A stretch of 64,000 nt of DNA. Origin: Paracoccaceae bacterium. Lineage in GTDB: Bacteria; Pseudomonadota; Alphaproteobacteria; Rhodobacterales; Rhodobacteraceae. The notes under the pieces are model-generated. The model made no database searches and had not been told where the DNA came from. It saw only the letters and a program-made list of their open reading frames with translations. The position numbers and the translations under genes are program-made. This document shows, piece after piece, positions 18,505-26,030 of the stretch. The stretch's first letter is position 1. The number at the start of each line of letters is the position of its first letter. Where the stretch lies: assembly GCA_004153385.1 (NCBI GenBank), contig SDAL01000001.1, forward strand, positions 992,001-1,056,000, read 5' to 3'.

Positions 18505-18688
18505 AGGAATACAGCATGGTATTTAAAAAAGTGGATCGTATCGCGCCGCGCCCGTCCTCCCAAACTAGGGGCACGATACGATCCTTAGAAGCGAACCCAA
18601 AGGGCCTGCTGTGCGACAACGAAGGGCGAGGTCCTCCAACCCCGTTCCAGCTCCCCTCCCCGAGAACCGGAACACCGCCCGACGTCAT
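18503..18688 (-). CDS. Possible 61-residue small protein of unknown function
   Basis: The frame begins ATG at 18688 with a strong ribosome site (GGGAGGAG) eight bases upstream and ends inside the edge of a strong terminator. The predicted protein starts MTSGGVPVLGEGSWNG, is rich in Gly, Pro, Ser and Arg, and has no membrane segment or recognised domain. Upstream on the minus strand lie a TTGATT box (18822-18817) and a TAATGA box (18800-18795) spaced by 16 bases, a fair promoter. The coding region contains an 11-bp inverted repeat (GGATCGTATCG / CGATACGATCC), so the transcript could instead be a structured small RNA. Product unproven. Confidence 0.35.
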   Translation of the reverse strand: MTSGGVPVLGEGSWNGVGGPRPSLSHSRPFGFASKDRIVPLVWEDGRGAIRSTFLNTMLYS

Positions 18689-18794
18689 CTTTAACTCCTC
18701 CCGAAAGCCACCCAGATCCAAGCACGACAAGATCCGAACCGCTTGAGAAGACTGAAACAGATCACCGTGGGGTATGTCTATAACAGTAATGTCA

Positions 18795-18822
18795 TCATTA
18801 TCGCTTACCCTAGGTAAATCAA
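18795..18822 (-). promoter_or_regulatory. Candidate promoter of the small unit at 18.5 kb
   Basis: TTGATT and TAATGA boxes with a 16-base spacer on the minus strand. Transcription would start near 18787 and run about 310 bases to the terminator at 18474. Confidence 0.35.
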
Positions 18823-18850
18823 AATAGGGTTTTGCTACTATTTACGGCGT

Positions 18851-19750
18851 TCAGAGCATAAATCGTGCACGCGAAGAACGGGTAGCGTTCTGCAGGAAAT
18901 CAGATACCAGCCGGACCCGCGCAAGGTCCTCGGTCGATTGGTGCGAGATGATCCACATAGTGCGTTTGAGGACATGACGGGGGGCCAGAATCGGAATCAG
19001 ATCAGGGTCATCATGAATAACATAGGCAGGCAGAACGCCGATGCCGCCGCCCTCGCGTATCGCCTCACGCTGGGCCAGAATAGAATTGGAGCCGAAATCG
19101 ATCCTGTTCGACATGCCCAACTCCACCTGATACCGCATCGCGTCGGTGGGCAGCATCTCGTCGATATAGCCAACAATATTGTGGCCTTTCAATTCTTCTA
19201 GTTTCGTGGGTCTGCCATGTGCTTCAAGATAGCCACGCGATGCGTAAAACCCCAGTTCATATTCGGTCATACGGCGCGCAAGAAGCCGTCCAGACGTCGG
19301 AAGTGCCATAGAAAAGGTCAAATGTGCTTCTTGCTGCGACAATCGGAAGGTTCTTGATCGTACGAGCAATTCGATTTTCACATCCGGGTACTGCTCTTGA
19401 AAACGCGTCAAGACAGGCGCCACGAAGTGGATGCCCAGACCATCCGGCGCGCCCACGCGAACAACCCCCGAAAGGCGCCCCGCCTCTCCGCCGATTTGCT
19501 CGCGGGCACGTGCGGCGGCGCGCTCCACCTCGAGGGCAAGCGGCAGAACCCGCATCCCTGCGGAGGATATCTCGTATCCGTCATTTGTTTTGGTGAAAAG
19601 TTGCGCACCTATGGATTTCTCCAGTTGGCGCACCCGACGCGCGACGGTCGTTTGATCGATCCCCAGCGCTTGACCTGCCAAGACCATGCGCTTCGAACGG
19701 TGAAGCGCGAGGAAAAATTTCAGATCGTTCCAATCATATTCATGCTGCAT
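18851..19750 (-). CDS. LysR-family transcriptional regulator
   Basis: The 299-residue protein has an N-terminal winged helix-turn-helix: 'NDLKFFLALHRSKRMVLAGQALGIDQTTVARRVRQLEKSIGAQLF' (about 7-50). A LysR effector domain follows: 'VRVGAPDGLGIHFVAPVLTRFQEQYPDVKIELL' and later 'REAIREGGGIGVLPAYV'. The start at 19750 is where LysR proteins normally begin; an in-frame start at 19786 would add 12 odd residues. It is divergent from the dipeptidase gene at 19933 and sits directly behind a perfect inverted repeat, a likely autoregulatory operator. Effector unknown. Confidence 0.9.
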   Translation of the reverse strand: MQHEYDWNDLKFFLALHRSKRMVLAGQALGIDQTTVARRVRQLEKSIGAQLFTKTNDGYEISSAGMRVLPLALEVERAAARAREQIGGEAGRLSGVVRVGAPDGLGIHFVAPVLTRFQEQYPDVKIELLVRSRTFRLSQQEAHLTFSMALPTSGRLLARRMTEYELGFYASRGYLEAHGRPTKLEELKGHNIVGYIDEMLPTDAMRYQVELGMSNRIDFGSNSILAQREAIREGGGIGVLPAYVIHDDPDLIPILAPRHVLKRTMWIISHQSTEDLARVRLVSDFLQNATRSSRARFML

Positions 19751-19773
19751 TATTGCAGTATTGGTCTGCAATA
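19751..19773. promoter_or_regulatory. Candidate LysR operator
   Basis: TATTGCAG and CTGCAATA form a perfect 8-bp inverted repeat around a 7-base spacer, containing the TGCA-N-TGCA arrangement typical of LysR boxes. It abuts the LysR start codon. Confidence 0.5.
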
Positions 19774-19932
19774 GTATGCATGTCAAACGGTCATATTAAT
19801 GTCATGCCTGCCCGACAGCCGGTTGTCAGGACGGCAAAATCTGCGACTCATTGGCGCAGGGGCCGGGCAGTTGACACGATCAAAGCCACCGTGATGATCA
19901 CCCTATCTGCGACGCAAAACAGGATGTAGCCG

Positions 19933-20988
19933 ATGATACCGGTATTTGACGGCCATAATGATTTCCTTACACGGCTTTGGTCCGACCCTGCGGCACGCGA
20001 TGCAATCTGGCGCGGCCAAGCGGCGGGCGGGCATCTGGATTTGCCCCGCATGCGACGCGGTGGCTTTCGGGGCGGCTTTTTTGCCATTTATGTCCCCTCA
20101 CCCTCGCAAGATCCTGATACGGTCGCACGTACCATGGCGCAGATGAGCGCACCCCCCTATCACCAGCCCCTGCCAGAACCGGTGGACATGCGCGATGCGC
20201 TTCCCATCGCAGTTGCGCAGATGGGGCACCTGCTCTGGCTGGAACGGCAGGGTGATCTGGATATCTGTCGCACCGCAGCACAGATCGGGCGCAGCATGGC
20301 AGCGGGCCGGATTGCTGCGGTGATGCATATGGAGGGCGCCGAGGCAATCGGGCCCGATCTTGATGCGCTTTATGTCTGGCATCAGGCGGGACTGCGCTCG
20401 CTCGGGCCGGTCTGGTCGCGCTCCACGGTTTTCGGGCATGGCGTGCCCTTTGCTTTTCCCGCATCGCCCGACACCGGTCCGGGGCTGACACCGGCGGGCC
20501 ATGATCTGATCCGCGCCTGTGACGAGCTGCGGATCATGGTGGATCTGAGCCATCTGAACGAAAAGGGCTTTGATGATGTGGCGCGTATCTCGGACCGACC
20601 ACTGGTGGCCACCCATTCCAATGCCCATGCCATTTGCCCGTCATCACGCAATCTTACCGACAGGCAACTGGCCGTAATTGCAGAGCGCGGTGGCATGGTG
20701 GGGCTGAATTTTGCCACGCCGTTCCTACGCGAGGACGGACGTCGTGCCGATTGCGGGTGGGAGGTGATGCTGCGCCATCTGGATCACTTACTGGCCCATC
20801 TGGGCGAAGATCATGTGGGCTTCGGGTCGGACTTCGATGGCGCGGATATCCCACGATGCTTGAACGACAGCGCCGGATTACAAGGTCTGATTGGGGCCAT
20901 GGCGCGCCACGGCTACGGACCTGCACTGATTGAAAAAATCGCATATAAAAATTGGATTGCCCTTTTGGAACGGGTCTGGGGCGAATGA
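19933..20988 (+). CDS. Membrane-type dipeptidase (peptidase family M19)
   Basis: The 351-residue TIM-barrel metallopeptidase hydrolyses dipeptides. Zinc-ligand motifs are present: DGHND (6-10), HMEGAEAIG with the bridging glutamate, DLSHLNEKGF, THSNAHA and GFGSDFDG. Bacterial M19 enzymes are usually cytoplasmic and have broad dipeptide specificity, and no signal peptide is seen here. The ATG at 19933 follows AGGA. It diverges from the LysR gene, which may control it. Confidence 0.92.
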   Translation: MIPVFDGHNDFLTRLWSDPAARDAIWRGQAAGGHLDLPRMRRGGFRGGFFAIYVPSPSQDPDTVARTMAQMSAPPYHQPLPEPVDMRDALPIAVAQMGHLLWLERQGDLDICRTAAQIGRSMAAGRIAAVMHMEGAEAIGPDLDALYVWHQAGLRSLGPVWSRSTVFGHGVPFAFPASPDTGPGLTPAGHDLIRACDELRIMVDLSHLNEKGFDDVARISDRPLVATHSNAHAICPSSRNLTDRQLAVIAERGGMVGLNFATPFLREDGRRADCGWEVMLRHLDHLLAHLGEDHVGFGSDFDGADIPRCLNDSAGLQGLIGAMARHGYGPALIEKIAYKNWIALLERVWGE

Positions 20989-21063
20989 CGGTAAAAACAT
21001 CTGAACCCGATGACGGTTTATGCGTAGAGTTGGTATGACATCCTCAACACATCGGACGGGCCC

Positions 21064-21465
21064 ATGATGCAGATCCTCATCGCTTATGTCACCACAACTA
21101 TCGTGTTTCTCGGCCTCGACATTCTAGGGCTGAAATTTATCGTAAAACCGGTGTTTGACCGCCATATTTCCGATCTTTACGCAGATCCGTTCCGGATGGG
21201 GCCCGCAGCAGTGTTCTATCTGGCCTATGTCGCAGGGGCGCTGTGGCTGGTGAGCCTGCCCGCGTTGCGCACAGACCTGCCGGTGCAGGCGCTCATCAAC
21301 GGCGCGATCCTGGGCGCGCTGGCGTATGGCACCTATGAATTCACCTCGCTTGCGGTCATGCGTGACTGGTCATGGGAACAGGTGATTACCGACACGCTGT
21401 GGGGCACGGTGCTCACGGGCGTGTCTGTCTGGGCGGGCGTGCTGGTGGCGCGTCATTTCGGCTAA
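21064..21465 (+). CDS. DUF2177-family small membrane protein
   Basis: The 133-residue protein has four hydrophobic segments: 'IAYVTTTIVFLGLDILGLKF', 'AVFYLAYVAGALWLVSLPAL', 'ALINGAILGALAYGTYEFTSLAVM' and 'GTVLTGVSVWAGVLVARHF'. The 'YGTYEFTSLAVMRDWSWEQVITDTLWGTVLTG' block is characteristic of DUF2177. Function is not known. It is followed by its own terminator. Confidence 0.85.
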   Translation: MMQILIAYVTTTIVFLGLDILGLKFIVKPVFDRHISDLYADPFRMGPAAVFYLAYVAGALWLVSLPALRTDLPVQALINGAILGALAYGTYEFTSLAVMRDWSWEQVITDTLWGTVLTGVSVWAGVLVARHFG

Positions 21466-21488
21466 CTCAGCACAGCAAGAACCAGCTC

Positions 21489-21531
21489 GACCAAGGGCGC
21501 GCAGATCATAGCGCCCCCTTGGTCATTTTTT
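21489..21531 (+). terminator. Terminator after the DUF2177 gene
   Basis: GACCAAGGGCGC / GCGCCCCCTTGGTC stem with a ten-base loop, followed by ATTTTTT. Confidence 0.85.
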
Positions 21532-22618
21532 ACACAGTTTCAGGGGTGGAGGCCGCATCAATCGCGGGGGCCGAATTGACCCGCGCCCCGGTTGCTGCAT
21601 CAAACAGATGCAGATCCGCGCTGTCAAACACCATGCGCATCACCTGATCCAGCGGCTGGTCCGGCGTCATCTGGGCACTGACCGGCTGACCGTTGAAGTG
21701 GCCATGCACCAGTCGCGTGCTGCCCAACTCCTCGACATAGGACAGGATGAACTGCCCGTCACCGCCGGTTTGCAACGACAAAGCCTCCGGCCGCAGCCCT
21801 GCCACAACCGGCCCGTCCGGCGCGCGCACCCCGCGTGCGACCTCGACCCCGTCGATCACAAGGTTGCCCTGACGCACATCGCCATCCCACAGGTTCATTC
21901 CGGGCGAGCCGATGAACCCGGCCACGAACACGGTTTGCGGCTGATGGAACAGTTCAAGCGGCGTGCCCACCTGCTCCACCCGGCCAGCGTTCAACACCAC
22001 CAGCTTGTCGGCCAGTGTCATTGCCTCCATCTGGTCATGGGTCACATAGACAGAGGTGGTGCCGAGGCGTTTTTGCAACTGCCGGATTTCGCCGCGCATC
22101 GAGACACGCAGCTTGGCATCAAGGTTCGACAACGGCTCGTCGAACAAAAATACCGATGGCTCGCGCACAATCGCACGCCCCATGGCCACCCGCTGGCGCT
22201 GGCCGCCCGACAACGCGCGCGGCTTGCGATCCAGCAAGGCGCCGATCTGCAGGATGCTGGCGGCATCGTCCACACGACGGTTGATTTCTGCCTTGGGCAT
22301 CTTGCGGTTTTTCAACCCGTAGGACAGATTCTGGCGCACAGACATATGCGGATAAAGCGCGTAATTCTGGAATACCATGGCGATGTTGCGATCCATCGGC
22401 TCCATATCGTTGACCACGCGGCCTGCGATCGCGATCTCGCCGCTGGAAATCGTCTCCAACCCCGCGATCATACGCAAAAGCGTGGATTTGCCGCAGCCCG
22501 ACGGCCCGACCAACACCACGAATTCGCCATCGTTGATCTGAAGATCGACGCCCTTCACCGAGGGTTCCGACGCGCCGGGATATGTTTTTTCCACGCGGGT
22601 GAGTTTGATATCGGCCAT
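21530..22618 (-). CDS. ugpC: sn-Glycerol-3-phosphate ABC transporter, ATP-binding protein
   Basis: The 362-residue CUT1-type ATPase has Walker A GPSGCGKS, signature LSGGQRQR, Walker [17 protein letters not shown], the H-loop '[16 protein letters not shown]' and a C-terminal regulatory OB-type domain. It powers the permease pair encoded just upstream. The start at 22618 ([13 protein letters not shown]) is one base after the stop of ugpE. It is the last gene of the ugpBAEC unit. Shared use with other sugar importers cannot be excluded. Confidence 0.9.
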   Translation of the reverse strand: MADIKLTRVEKTYPGASEPSVKGVDLQINDGEFVVLVGPSGCGKSTLLRMIAGLETISSGEIAIAGRVVNDMEPMDRNIAMVFQNYALYPHMSVRQNLSYGLKNRKMPKAEINRRVDDAASILQIGALLDRKPRALSGGQRQRVAMGRAIVREPSVFLFDEPLSNLDAKLRVSMRGEIRQLQKRLGTTSVYVTHDQMEAMTLADKLVVLNAGRVEQVGTPLELFHQPQTVFVAGFIGSPGMNLWDGDVRQGNLVIDGVEVARGVRAPDGPVVAGLRPEALSLQTGGDGQFILSYVEELGSTRLVHGHFNGQPVSAQMTPDQPLDQVMRMVFDSADLHLFDAATGARVNSAPAIDAASTPETV

Positions 22619-22619
22619 T

Positions 22620-23468
22620 TTATTTCTCCGTCTCCACAAGCCCTTTGACAAAGAGCTTCTGCATTGCGACCACCACCAGCACAGGCGGCATCATCGCCAT
22701 CACCACCACTGCCATGATGTCATTCCAGCGCGGCGCGTCATCCACCACCGAGGCCATGCGTTTGATCCCCATAACGATGGTGTAATAGCTTTCATCCGTG
22801 GTCACGATCAGCGGCCACAGGTATTGGTTCCAACCATAGATAAACAAGATCACGGCCAATGCGGCGATGTTTGTGCGCGACAATGGCAAGGCATGATCCC
22901 AGAAGAACTTCATAGGCCCTGCCCCGTCGATGCGCGCGGCTTCTGTCAGCTCGTCCGGCAGGGTCAGGAAAACCTGACGGAACAGAAACGTGGCCGTGGC
23001 CGATGCGATAAGCGGGATCGACAGACCGGCATAGGAATTGAGCATGCCCAGATTTGCGACCACCTCGAATGTGGGTACGATCCGCACCTCGACCGGCAGC
23101 ATCAGGGTGATGAAAATCGCCCAGAAGGCCAGCACCCGGAAAGGAAAGCGGAAATAGCAGATCGCAAACGCCGACAGCATCGAGATGACGATTTTGCCGA
23201 CCGTAATGATCAGCGCCATGACAAGACTGTTGAACATCATCTGTCCGATGGGTGGTGTGCCGGAGGTCGAAGCCCCCTGATCCATCATCTTGATATACGA
23301 GCTAAGCCCGTCAGGGCCGAACCACAAGGGCACGCGGCCCGACACGAACGCAGAGGACGGATGGGTCGAGGCCACAAGCGCCAGCCACACCGGCAGCGCG
23401 ACCGAGATCACCCCCAAGATCAGCACAAGATGCGAAAGAAATGTCAGAAGTGGACGATTTTCAACCAT
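22620..23468 (-). CDS. ugpE: sn-Glycerol-3-phosphate ABC transporter permease
   Basis: A 282-residue permease with six predicted membrane helices and the inner-membrane coupling motif '[33 protein letters not shown]' (EAA loop). It pairs with the product of the preceding gene. It starts one base before the stop codon region of ugpA, with MVENRPLL as the likely N-terminus. The segment '[25 protein letters not shown]' fits UgpE. Confidence 0.9.
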   Translation of the reverse strand: MVENRPLLTFLSHLVLILGVISVALPVWLALVASTHPSSAFVSGRVPLWFGPDGLSSYIKMMDQGASTSGTPPIGQMMFNSLVMALIITVGKIVISMLSAFAICYFRFPFRVLAFWAIFITLMLPVEVRIVPTFEVVANLGMLNSYAGLSIPLIASATATFLFRQVFLTLPDELTEAARIDGAGPMKFFWDHALPLSRTNIAALAVILFIYGWNQYLWPLIVTTDESYYTIVMGIKRMASVVDDAPRWNDIMAVVVMAMMPPVLVVVAMQKLFVKGLVETEK

Positions 23469-23469
23469 T

Positions 23470-24354
23470 TCAATACTCCACACGGCGTTCGATGTAGCGG
23501 AACTGGATCACGGTAAGCACAATCACGATGGCCATAAGGATAACCGATTGCGCCGCAGACGAGCCAAGGTTGAGCCCGACGAACCCGTCTTGATAGACCT
23601 TGTAGACCAGAATATTTGTGGCCTGCGCCGGCCCCCCGCTGGTGGATGCGTCGATCACCGCGAAGGTTTCGAACATGGTATAGGTCACGTTGATAACCAG
23701 AAGAAAGAACGTGGTGGGTGACAAAAGCGGGAATACCACCGTAAAGAACCGCTTGACCGGACCAGCCCCGTCAATGGCCGCAGCCTCGCGCAGCGATTGC
23801 GGAATGGCCTGTAACCCGGCTACGAAAAACAGGAAGTTATAGCTGATCTGTTTCCAGCTTGCCGCCAGCACCACAAGGATCATCGCATCGTCGGGATGGG
23901 TCGCATGGTTCCAGTTATATCCCATCTGGCGCAGCGCATAGCTAAGAATACCGATGGTCGGATTGAACATGAACCACCACAACACCCCCGCCACCGCAGG
24001 CGCCACCGCATAGGGCCAGATCAGCAGCGTGCTATAGGCGCGATTGGCCTTGATGATGCGGTCCACACAGACCGCAAACAACAGACCCAATCCCATAGAC
24101 AGCCCCGCCACGCTGATCGAAAAGACCGCCGTGACCTTGAAACTGTTCAGATAGCTCGGGTCGTGAAACAGCGCGATATAGTTTTCCAGCCCCACGAACT
24201 GGGTCGAAAATCCGAATGCATCCTGACGCAGGAAACTTTGCCAGATTGCCTGGCCCGCAGGCCACAAGAAGAAAACGACGGTGATTGCCAGTTGCGGCGC
24301 AAGCAGCAGATAGGGCAAAGCCCGCGATCTGAAGATCGTCTTTTTGGTTTGCAT
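23470..24354 (-). CDS. ugpA: sn-Glycerol-3-phosphate ABC transporter permease
   Basis: The 294-residue permease has six helices and the EAA motif '[27 protein letters not shown]'. Typical UgpA text includes '[18 protein letters not shown]' and '[27 protein letters not shown]'. The ATG at 24354 ([18 protein letters not shown]) is preferred over an upstream in-frame start that lies within the intercistronic terminator. It is the first gene after the ugpB-ugpA hairpin and is likely expressed at a lower level than ugpB. Confidence 0.9.
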   Translation of the reverse strand: MQTKKTIFRSRALPYLLLAPQLAITVVFFLWPAGQAIWQSFLRQDAFGFSTQFVGLENYIALFHDPSYLNSFKVTAVFSISVAGLSMGLGLLFAVCVDRIIKANRAYSTLLIWPYAVAPAVAGVLWWFMFNPTIGILSYALRQMGYNWNHATHPDDAMILVVLAASWKQISYNFLFFVAGLQAIPQSLREAAAIDGAGPVKRFFTVVFPLLSPTTFFLLVINVTYTMFETFAVIDASTSGGPAQATNILVYKVYQDGFVGLNLGSSAAQSVILMAIVIVLTVIQFRYIERRVEY

Positions 24355-24413
24355 GGTTTTGGGGTCCTTCGGGCAAGCGCGTATGCGGCTTTGAAAAGGC
24401 GTGAACGGTGTCG

Positions 24414-24451
24414 CAAAAAATCCGGGCCTGCGTTTGAAAACACAGGCCCGG
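24414..24451 (-). terminator. Intercistronic hairpin between ugpB and ugpA
   Basis: CCGGGCCTG / CAGGCCCGG stem followed on the minus strand by ATTTTTT. Placed 31 bases after ugpB, it should stop much of the transcription and so favour the binding protein over the membrane subunits. Confidence 0.8.
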
Positions 24452-24481
24452 CGCACCGCGCTCAGATGCGGTGCAAGATGC

Positions 24482-25798
24482 TCACTGATTGGCTTTCTGG
24501 AATTCGCGGATCAGCGCGTTGCCACGGCTATTAACCGCTTCCAACGCTTCCATCGCGGTTTGATTGCCGGCCAGCAGCTTTTCGAACTCGTCATCGATGA
24601 TCGACCGTACCTGAACATAGTTACCAAACCGCAGCCCTTTGGAGTTTTCAGTCGGCTCGTTCAGCGTGATCTGCTTGATCGAGACATCCGCACCCGGGTT
24701 TTCGTCATAATACCCGCTGTTCTGGCCCAGCTCGTAGGCGGCGCTTGTGATCGGCAGATAGCCCGAGAACTGATGCCAGTCGGCCTGCACTTCGGGGGAG
24801 GACAGGTAGCTGAAGAAATCGGCCACGCCTTTGTATTCTTCTTCCGGGTGGCCTTGCAGCACCCAAAGTGTCGCCCCGCCGATGATCGAGTTTTGCGGTG
24901 CGCCCTCGACATCGTCGTAATAGGGCAGCATCGATACACCCACTTCAAAGCTGGAATTTGCCATGATCCCTGCGCGCGAGGCCGAGGAGTTCATGACCAT
25001 TGCACAATCGCCCGCCTGGAATGCCGGGTTGGCATCATCACCGCCCACGGGGCCTGCGTAACGGTAAAGGCCTTCCTTCTCCCATTTCGCCAGATTTTCC
25101 CAATGACGCGCGCGCAGATCATCGGCCAGCGTCAGTTCGGTATCCAGACCGCCAAAGCCGTTTTCCAAAGTGCCGATCGGGCGGTTGTGCCATGCCGAGA
25201 AGTTCTCGGTCTGGATCCAGCTGATCCAGCCGGTGGTAAAGCCACAGCTGGCCGCGCCCGAATCCACGATCTTTTTGGAGAACTCTTCCATCTCGCCCCA
25301 TGTTTTGGGCGCGGTGTCACGATCAAGGCCGGCTTTTTCAAACACATCCTTGTTGTAATACAAAACCGGTGTGGAGGAGTTGAACGGCATCGACAGCATA
25401 TTGCCATCGGTGTCGGTGTAATAGCCTACAACAGCCGGAAGGAACGCGTCGGGATCGAAATCCTCGCCGGTGTCTTTCATCAATTCGTAAACTGGATAGG
25501 TGGCGCCTTTGGCCGCCATCATCGTGCCGGTGCCCACCTCGAAAACCTGAACGATATCGGGCTGTTGTTTTGCGCGGAATGCTGCAATTGCCGCCGTCAT
25601 CGTCTCGGGATAGGTGCCTTTGTATGTCGGCACGACCTCGTATTCATCCTGGCTGGCGTTGTAATCGGCCACGATCTCTTCGAGCTTCTGTCCAAGCTCG
25701 CCCCCCATGGCATGCCACCACGTCACTTGGGTCTTGGCGCTGGCCATGGTTGCCGATGCGGCCACAAGCGTCGTGCCGAGTAGAAATGATTTCATCAT
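24482..25798 (-). CDS. ugpB: sn-Glycerol-3-phosphate-binding protein
   Basis: The 438-residue periplasmic protein has a signal peptide ([21 protein letters not shown]) and the mature N-terminus '[40 protein letters not shown]', which is very close to E. coli UgpB. Other conserved parts are '[27 protein letters not shown]' and '[27 protein letters not shown]'. The ATG at 25798 has AAGGGGGGA eight bases upstream. It opens the operon behind a perfect palindrome at 25888-25902. It should deliver glycerol-3-phosphate or glycerophosphodiesters to UgpAE. Confidence 0.92.
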   Translation of the reverse strand: MMKSFLLGTTLVAASATMASAKTQVTWWHAMGGELGQKLEEIVADYNASQDEYEVVPTYKGTYPETMTAAIAAFRAKQQPDIVQVFEVGTGTMMAAKGATYPVYELMKDTGEDFDPDAFLPAVVGYYTDTDGNMLSMPFNSSTPVLYYNKDVFEKAGLDRDTAPKTWGEMEEFSKKIVDSGAASCGFTTGWISWIQTENFSAWHNRPIGTLENGFGGLDTELTLADDLRARHWENLAKWEKEGLYRYAGPVGGDDANPAFQAGDCAMVMNSSASRAGIMANSSFEVGVSMLPYYDDVEGAPQNSIIGGATLWVLQGHPEEEYKGVADFFSYLSSPEVQADWHQFSGYLPITSAAYELGQNSGYYDENPGADVSIKQITLNEPTENSKGLRFGNYVQVRSIIDDEFEKLLAGNQTAMEALEAVNSRGNALIREFQKANQ

Positions 25799-25887
25799 TA
25801 GAAAAGTCCCCCCTTTGAGGCAGTGCGAAACAGCATGACGCACCGCTACAGTGGGAATGTGACGATTTTTTTACTGTTCGATCAAGC

Positions 25888-25902
25888 TTTCTTGACAAGA
25901 AA
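25888..25902. promoter_or_regulatory. Perfect palindrome upstream of ugpB (candidate operator)
   Basis: TTTCTTG-A-CAAGAAA is a 7+1+7 perfect inverted repeat 90 bases before ugpB. The surrounding DNA is AT-rich and offers TTGTCA-like promoter elements on the minus strand. Confidence 0.5.
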
Positions 25903-25971
25903 ATCTATTTTCAAACTGCTTTGGATGCCACTGCACTGCTGTGCAACGCCAAATACGGGGCCGAACCCCAA

Positions 25972-26002
25972 AGAAAAGGGCGCCCGACGGGGCGCCCTTT
26001 CA
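25972..26002 (-). terminator. Terminator after icd
   Basis: AAAGGGCGCCC-GAC-GGGGCGCCCTTT stem with T-rich flank on the minus strand, 29 bases after the isocitrate dehydrogenase stop. Confidence 0.85.
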
Positions 26003-26030
26003 AATCTGCTCACATCTTCGAGACCGCGTT

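Noticed and set aside
17592-18822. Possible prophage or mobile island, because of the endolysin-like gene and the unexplained small unit
   Set aside because: No integrase, capsid, tail or terminase genes, no att-like direct repeats and no tRNA are present. Flanking genes are ordinary chromosomal genes.
24401-25783. A 460-codon plus-strand open frame opposite ugpB
   Set aside because: Shadow of ugpB, which has a signal peptide and strong family match. The reverse frame has no recognisable domain.
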